DNA of 43,061 nucleotides from Bacteroidaceae bacterium (lineage in GTDB: Bacteria > Bacteroidota > Bacteroidia > Bacteroidales > Bacteroidaceae): NCBI GenBank assembly GCA_017469525.1, contig JAFUGG010000002.1:1-43061 (forward strand), written 5' to 3'. The notes below the pieces were generated by a model that was not told the origin of the DNA, ran no database searches, and was given only the letters and a program-made list of their open reading frames with translations. Position numbers and translations under genes: made by a program. Below, piece after piece: positions 40,077-43,061 of the stretch (positions are counted from its first letter, which is position 1; every line of letters begins with the position of its first letter).

Positions 40077-40349
40077 TCAGTCGAATCCCGTGCCTCCGTA
40101 GCCATAGCCCGAGCGGCTGCTGACGTTGGAATCGTCCCAGCTGCCCATGCCGTAGCCCGAGCGTCTGCCCATTCCGGAGTCGTCGTAGCCGTAGCCTCCT
40201 TCGCCATAGCCCGAGCGTCCGCCCATACTTGAGCTGCTGTAACCATTGCCTCCTTCGCCATAGCCCGAGCGGCTAAAGTTCATCAAGTGCGTTTGCTGAT
40301 GCAGTTCCACGACCGTCATCGTGGGTTCCTCATAAGGTTTCATAGTCAT
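40077..40349 (-). CDS. Small glycine/tyrosine-rich repeat protein
   Basis: A 90-residue protein; the start at 40349 (or 40343) follows the promoter at 40374-40381, which overlaps and excludes the longer frame. The N-terminus (MKPYEEPTMTVVELHQQTHLM) resembles the conserved leader-like start of many short Bacteroidales proteins of unknown function (K-x-Y-x-x-P-x-M-x-V-V-E-L). Residues 27-90 are four repeats beginning RSGYG at 27, 45, 63 and 79 (about 18 residues), rich in Gly, Tyr, Ser and Asp, with no hydrophobic core. There is no signal peptide. It may be an intrinsically disordered or modified peptide; no maturation enzyme is encoded nearby. Confidence 0.7.
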   Translation of the reverse strand: MTMKPYEEPTMTVVELHQQTHLMNFSRSGYGEGGNGYSSSSMGGRSGYGEGGYGYDDSGMGRRSGYGMGSWDDSNVSSRSGYGYGGTGFD

Positions 40350-40373
40350 AAGGTTGTTTATGTTTTTCCGCTG

Positions 40374-40381
40374 CAAAGGTA
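40374..40381 (-). promoter_or_regulatory. -7 box of the glycine-rich protein gene
   Basis: TACCTTTG on the minus strand followed by CA, 25 bp upstream of the ATG at 40349. Confidence 0.72.
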
Positions 40382-40533
40382 AGATTTTTTGTGGGGATTA
40401 GACACATTATATGTAATAAAAAAGCATTTTTCCCGCATTTTATGTTTTTCCATTGTTACATTCTTTCATTTTATATAGGTATGTGCGCGTTGCGCCCACG
40501 CCCGCGAAAGGGAGGCTCAAGAGTACTTCGTCA

Positions 40534-40640
40534 ACTTGACTGGCGTCGAGCTAAAGCTTGACTGGCGTCGACCTGTCGGTTCTCTGCAGAAGTTGGCGAA
40601 GTTGACTGGCGTCGACCTGTCGGTTCTGCAGAGAAGTTTT
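40534..40640. repeat. GTCGA/CTGCAG palindromic region with 22/44-bp phasing
   Basis: GACTGGCGTCGA occurs with TCGA at 40546, 40568 and 40612, so spacings are 22 and 44 bp. CTGCAG palindromes and CCTGTCGGTTCT segments lie between and after. The short frames across it look like repeat translations, not genes. Confidence 0.75.
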
Positions 40641-40690
40641 TGCGAATTTCCATGCTACTGTATTTCAGTCGCTTGCAGAAAGGCTAAAAA

Positions 40691-40859
40691 GGGACACGTC
40701 CCGTTTGCGATAGGGACGCGTCCCTATCGCGATAACGACACGTCCCTTTCGCGATAACGACGTGTCCCTTCTGTGAAATCCTCGTGTGGATTTTGCCAAA
40801 TCCTGCTGTGGATTTCATCAAATCCTGCTGTGGATTTTAGTAAATCCTCCTGTGAGATA
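40691..40859. repeat. Eight-unit 22-bp phased palindrome array that changes sequence midway
   Basis: Units 1-4 are GGGACACGTCCC (40691), GGGACGCGTCCC (40713), ACGACACGTCCC (40735) and ACGACGTGTCCC (40757). Units 5-8 are AAATCC..GTGGATTT-type palindromes starting at 40776, 40798, 40820 and 40842. Palindrome centres fall at 40696.5 plus exact multiples of 22 for all eight, although the palindrome changes from GGGAC-GTCCC to AAATCC-GGATTT. No gene is seen in 40382-40975. Confidence 0.93.
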
Positions 40860-40975
40860 TTATTTTTCACTTTTCACCTTTCGTTTTTCACTTATATGTT
40901 GTGTCTTTGCGGAGCGAGAGGCAAAGAATTCCCTCAGCGGAGGGTGCCTTTCATATCTTATTCATTGTTTATAAC

Positions 40976-41011
40976 AGCGAAGCGCGACACACATGTGTAT
41001 CGCGCTTCGCT
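40976..41011. repeat. 36-bp near-perfect palindrome downstream of tRNA-Gln
   Basis: AGCGAAGCGCGA (40976-40987) and TCGCGCTTCGCT (41000-41011) enclose ACACATGTGT, itself a palindrome; only one pair is mismatched over 36 bp. It lies 90 bp past the tRNA-Gln 3' end and could terminate it, but there is no T run. TTTTCAC-type 7-mers precede it at 40862-40895. Confidence 0.75.
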
Positions 41012-41099
41012 ATGTTGAATAAAACTTTGTTTTCTTCGACAATTCTCTTGCTCGGCAATATTCAACAAGCTTTAATATCGCTCTCGCTTAATCGAATTG

Positions 41100-41170
41100 T
41101 TGGACTACCTGGGTTCGAACCAAGACTAAGAGAACCAAAACCTCTTGTGCTACCATTACACCATAGCCCA
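41100..41170 (-). tRNA. tRNA-Gln (anticodon TTG)
   Basis: A 71-nt cloverleaf. The acceptor stem pairs TGGGCTA (41170-41164) with TAGTCCA (41107-41101). The anticodon stem AGAGG/TCTCT holds the loop TTTTGGT, giving TTG. The T-loop is GGTTCGAACC-like. No CCA is encoded. Confidence 0.95.
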
Positions 41171-41204
41171 ATCCAAAACCAAACGCTTTTTACGTTTGCG
41201 GCTG

Positions 41205-41212
41205 CAAAGGTA
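41205..41212 (-). promoter_or_regulatory. -7 box of tRNA-Gln
   Basis: TACCTTTG on the minus strand followed by CA, 35 bp upstream of the mature tRNA 5' end. Confidence 0.75.
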
Positions 41213-41220
41213 AGAAAAAA

Positions 41221-41254
41221 AAATGAACTTTGAACATTGAACATTGAAAATTTT
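41221..41254. repeat. Tandem TGAACAT 7-mers
   Basis: TGAACTT, TGAACAT, TGAACAT, TGAAAAT in direct tandem beside the tRNA-Gln promoter. No inverted partner arm is present; the rest of 41255-41390 is AT-rich without further recognised features. Confidence 0.6.
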
Positions 41255-41393
41255 TCTTTTCCCTACATTTTTTTTGTGTTGCTATGAGCAGCATAGACCT
41301 TAGTATCTGTGTCTTTGAAAACGAAAATAAGCAAAAGTATGGTGTCAATTTATACAATTATTAAAAAATATACTGCAGGTTGTATTTTTTTTG

Positions 41394-41401
41394 TACTTTT
41401 G
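41394..41401 (+). promoter_or_regulatory. Putative -7 box of the BACON lipoprotein gene
   Basis: TACTTTTG fits TAnnTTTG, about 145 bp before the chosen start at 41545, so the leader would be long. The AT-rich context makes a chance match possible. Confidence 0.45.
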
Positions 41402-41544
41402 TCATGTCATTGAAGAATTATTGTTGCTTTTTTTGACAGCACTGGGGTAATCGTAATTCATGATATGGCAAAGCCTTCGGCAACTCTTGGATGCCCGAGA
41501 GCTTACAGATATTATTAAAAATTAGTGCTGCGGAATTAAGGAAA

Positions 41545-42753
41545 ATGGAAAAACGTGTTGTTTTACTTGCTTTCACATCGATTGCAATAATCAGTCTTGC
41601 TTTAGTGTCGTGTGGTAATTCCAGTGATGAGGTACCTGCCGATATCGTCATAGATTACCAGCTGAAACTTTCAGAAAGCACATTGAATGTGGATTTTGAG
41701 GGAGAGGAGAAAATAATACAACTTACAGCAAGTGCCGACTGGAGTGCATCAACAAGCGTCAGCTGGATACATGTCTTGCCTTCTTCTGGAAAGTCATCTG
41801 CCGATGTAACTATAACCGTAGATGCCAATCCTGCACCAGAAGAGAGAGAGGCTGACGTGATTTTCAAAAATGATAAGAATAGCGTAACTCTTCATGTCTC
41901 GCAAAGCATGTATATACAAAAACCCAACATCGGAGATTATCTGTACGATGATGGAACATGGGGAAGTCCGCTTAATACGGAAAAGACTCCTATAGGAGTG
42001 GTGTTTTCAACAGAAACCACAGCAAAAGACAAAGCTCTGGGCTACAAAATCGGATACGCAATGTCAATAGTAACTCCACTATTTGCAACAGGTACAAGTT
42101 GGTTGTACAAAGCAACATGGAGTGCATCAGAAGGGGATGAGTTCGGACTTTCCTATCCCTCCATGGAGGATGTCTTCTTGGACAAAGACGGCTTAACCAG
42201 AACCTTGGAAATAGTTGAAAAGGTGGGACATGTTGATGATTATGCTACTCAAAAGGCAAATGAAGCTGCTTATCCTGCATTTTTCGCAGCATATGATAGT
42301 TATGTAAGAAGGGGAGAAAATATGAGTTGTTGGTTCCTTCCCAGTGCAGGACAATGGTACGATATATTAGTAAATCTGGGTGGCATTTCTCCTCAGTATT
42401 CTTTCCTCTCTTATAGCGCAGGAGATGCGATTTGGGAAGAATGCACTACTGTCGTTGGTAAGTTGAATAGCTACATTCAACCATGCTTTGATCTCCGTTA
42501 CTATAATCAGTATATCGCTATGCCAGGAACAGGAACCAGCAAATCTAATTGGCTGTTTGGAAGTGGAGCATATCATTCAAGTACTGAAAGTTCAACCTCC
42601 AATGCATATTGTTTACATTTTGCCATTAATGAGGGATGGTATCTTAAGGGAACGGACAATCCTGCATATTATTATTTCACACGAATCGGGAATATAAACA
42701 AATCAGACTCTTTCCTGGGAAGAGCAACCATACGTCCATGCATTGCTTTCTAA
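41545..42753 (+). CDS. BACON-domain surface lipoprotein, AT-rich
   Basis: A 402-residue lipoprotein; the start at 41545 gives a lipoprotein signal with C23 (IISLALVSCGNSS), better than the upstream frame start at 41491. Residues about 55-116 are a BACON domain (LTASADWSASTSVSWIHVLP...TITVDANPAPEEREADVIFKND), a Bacteroidetes Ig-like fold often next to carbohydrate-active or adhesive domains. The rest (GDYLYDDGTWGSPLN...GVVFSTE; SCWFLPSAGQW; RATIRPCIAF) resembles the C-terminal domain of Bacteroidales surface lipoproteins related to DUF1566/FISUMP-type modules. Its codon use is clearly more AT-rich than that of all other genes here, which suggests later acquisition. Function is unknown, probably surface binding. 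Confidence 0.83.
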   Translation: MEKRVVLLAFTSIAIISLALVSCGNSSDEVPADIVIDYQLKLSESTLNVDFEGEEKIIQLTASADWSASTSVSWIHVLPSSGKSSADVTITVDANPAPEEREADVIFKNDKNSVTLHVSQSMYIQKPNIGDYLYDDGTWGSPLNTEKTPIGVVFSTETTAKDKALGYKIGYAMSIVTPLFATGTSWLYKATWSASEGDEFGLSYPSMEDVFLDKDGLTRTLEIVEKVGHVDDYATQKANEAAYPAFFAAYDSYVRRGENMSCWFLPSAGQWYDILVNLGGISPQYSFLSYSAGDAIWEECTTVVGKLNSYIQPCFDLRYYNQYIAMPGTGTSKSNWLFGSGAYHSSTESSTSNAYCLHFAINEGWYLKGTDNPAYYYFTRIGNINKSDSFLGRATIRPCIAF

Positions 42754-42928
42754 CATAATACAAGTTGACAAGTTCTAATAAGAATATTATTGGTGTCCGG
42801 GGAAATTATTTCTTTATCACCTGCTCCCTCGATTACACCGGTATTTTATATGAGTAACAGTTATCAGGGGCTTGGAAGGCTGTTCAATGGCTGGAAAGCC
42901 TGGAAGGCTTCACCATGAGTAACCGGGG

Positions 42929-43061
42929 GCGAAGCCCTCGGAAAGCATGGATGAACTTCTCCCTGCTGCCTGGAGGGCAGTACTATGAGATGCCGAGGGT
43001 ACTGCCTTCCAGGCAGGGACAGGAAGGTGGTCTCTGTGTTCAGTCCGAGGGCTTCGCCCAC
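42929..43061. repeat. Nested inverted repeats at the window edge
   Basis: GGGCGAAGCCCTCGGA (near 42929) pairs perfectly with TCCGAGGGCTTCGCCC (to 43060). Inside, CTGCCTGGAGGGCAGTAC pairs with GTACTGCCTTCCAGGCAG with one mismatch. Upstream, 42754-42928 holds GGAAGGCT/GGAAAGCC repeats and two ATGAGTAAC copies. I see no gene in 42754-43061; the element may continue past the edge. Confidence 0.75.

Noticed and set aside
40536..40757. A 73-codon frame in the palindromic region upstream of tRNA-Gln
   Set aside because: The peptide is a direct translation of the GTCGA repeats, and no promoter or start context supports it.
1..43061. Insertion sequences, integrases, toxin-antitoxin or phage-defence genes
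   Set aside because: I looked for transposase, integrase, restriction, Cas, reverse transcriptase and Y1-type (RAYT) motifs and found none, so the dispersed elements have no mobilising enzyme in this window.

Overview
The window looks like chromosomal DNA of a Bacteroidales bacterium, most probably a Prevotellaceae-type organism. The evidence is: many promoters with the Bacteroidetes -7 box TAnnTTTG (often TACCTTTGCA) and few clear Shine-Dalgarno sites; secreted proteins ending in a 'GIYNLLGQRL...GKKVIKK' sorting-type tail; BACON, fimbrillin-like, DUF3472 and GH127-type proteins; and an anaerobe's A-type flavodiiron protein. By eye the DNA is moderately GC-rich, except for an AT-rich stretch after about 41.2 kb. 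No ribosomal RNA, transposase, integrase, CRISPR array or recognisable defence system is present.

Layout: (1) 1-7.7 kb, minus strand: a large secreted multi-domain protein, a GH127-family beta-L-arabinofuranosidase-like enzyme, and the N-terminal part of a glutaminase-A-like (DUF4964/DUF5127) protein, probably a glycan/glycoconjugate utilisation locus. (2) 7.7-15.2 kb: an MBL-fold hydrolase, tRNA-Lys(CTT), aspS, a CDF metal transporter followed at once by an M28 peptidase, an SPFH protein and a divergent HU-like protein. (3) 15.3-19.0 kb: etfB-etfA-acyl-CoA dehydrogenase. (4) 19.3-28.7 kb: two large secreted TlpA-like thioredoxin-fold proteins around a divergent locus with a two-component system on minus (an AAA-less NtrC-type regulator and its kinase) and a MacB/LolD-type ABC transporter on plus. 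(5) 29-31.3 kb: a secreted DUF3472 protein. (6) 31.6-38 kb, minus strand: topA-aroK-speA-fprA. (7) 38.3-43 kb: a fimbrillin-like/LRR lipoprotein, a glycine-rich repeat protein, tRNA-Gln(TTG), an AT-rich BACON lipoprotein and palindromic DNA.

The most striking content is non-genic. Almost every gene boundary carries an ordered set of palindromes, falling into at least four architectures. (A) Arrays whose palindromes repeat with an exact 22-bp period (two helical turns) although the sequence differs from locus to locus: 3630, 10738, 10827, 19073, 28757, 40546 and 40691. The last keeps phase for eight units while the palindrome changes halfway. (B) A composite of GGATTT-AAATCC-type hairpins spaced about 30 bp (3.5, 21.0 and 31.4 kb); the third copy is bracketed by a 21-bp direct repeat of the fprA 3' end. 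(C) Elements with arms of tandem 7-9-mers in inverted orientation, including one family with AGTTAAAGG units at three loci. (D) A GC-rich element with inverted arms of up to 33 bp.

Elements of types C and D also sit in frame inside conserved genes: the histidine kinase, ABC permease, TlpA-like protein, M28 peptidase and fprA. They thus appear to be dispersed sequences tolerated as protein-coding inserts, comparable in principle to Rickettsia palindromic elements. That the palindromes and periods are there is seen directly; mobility, function and genome-wide abundance are inferences.
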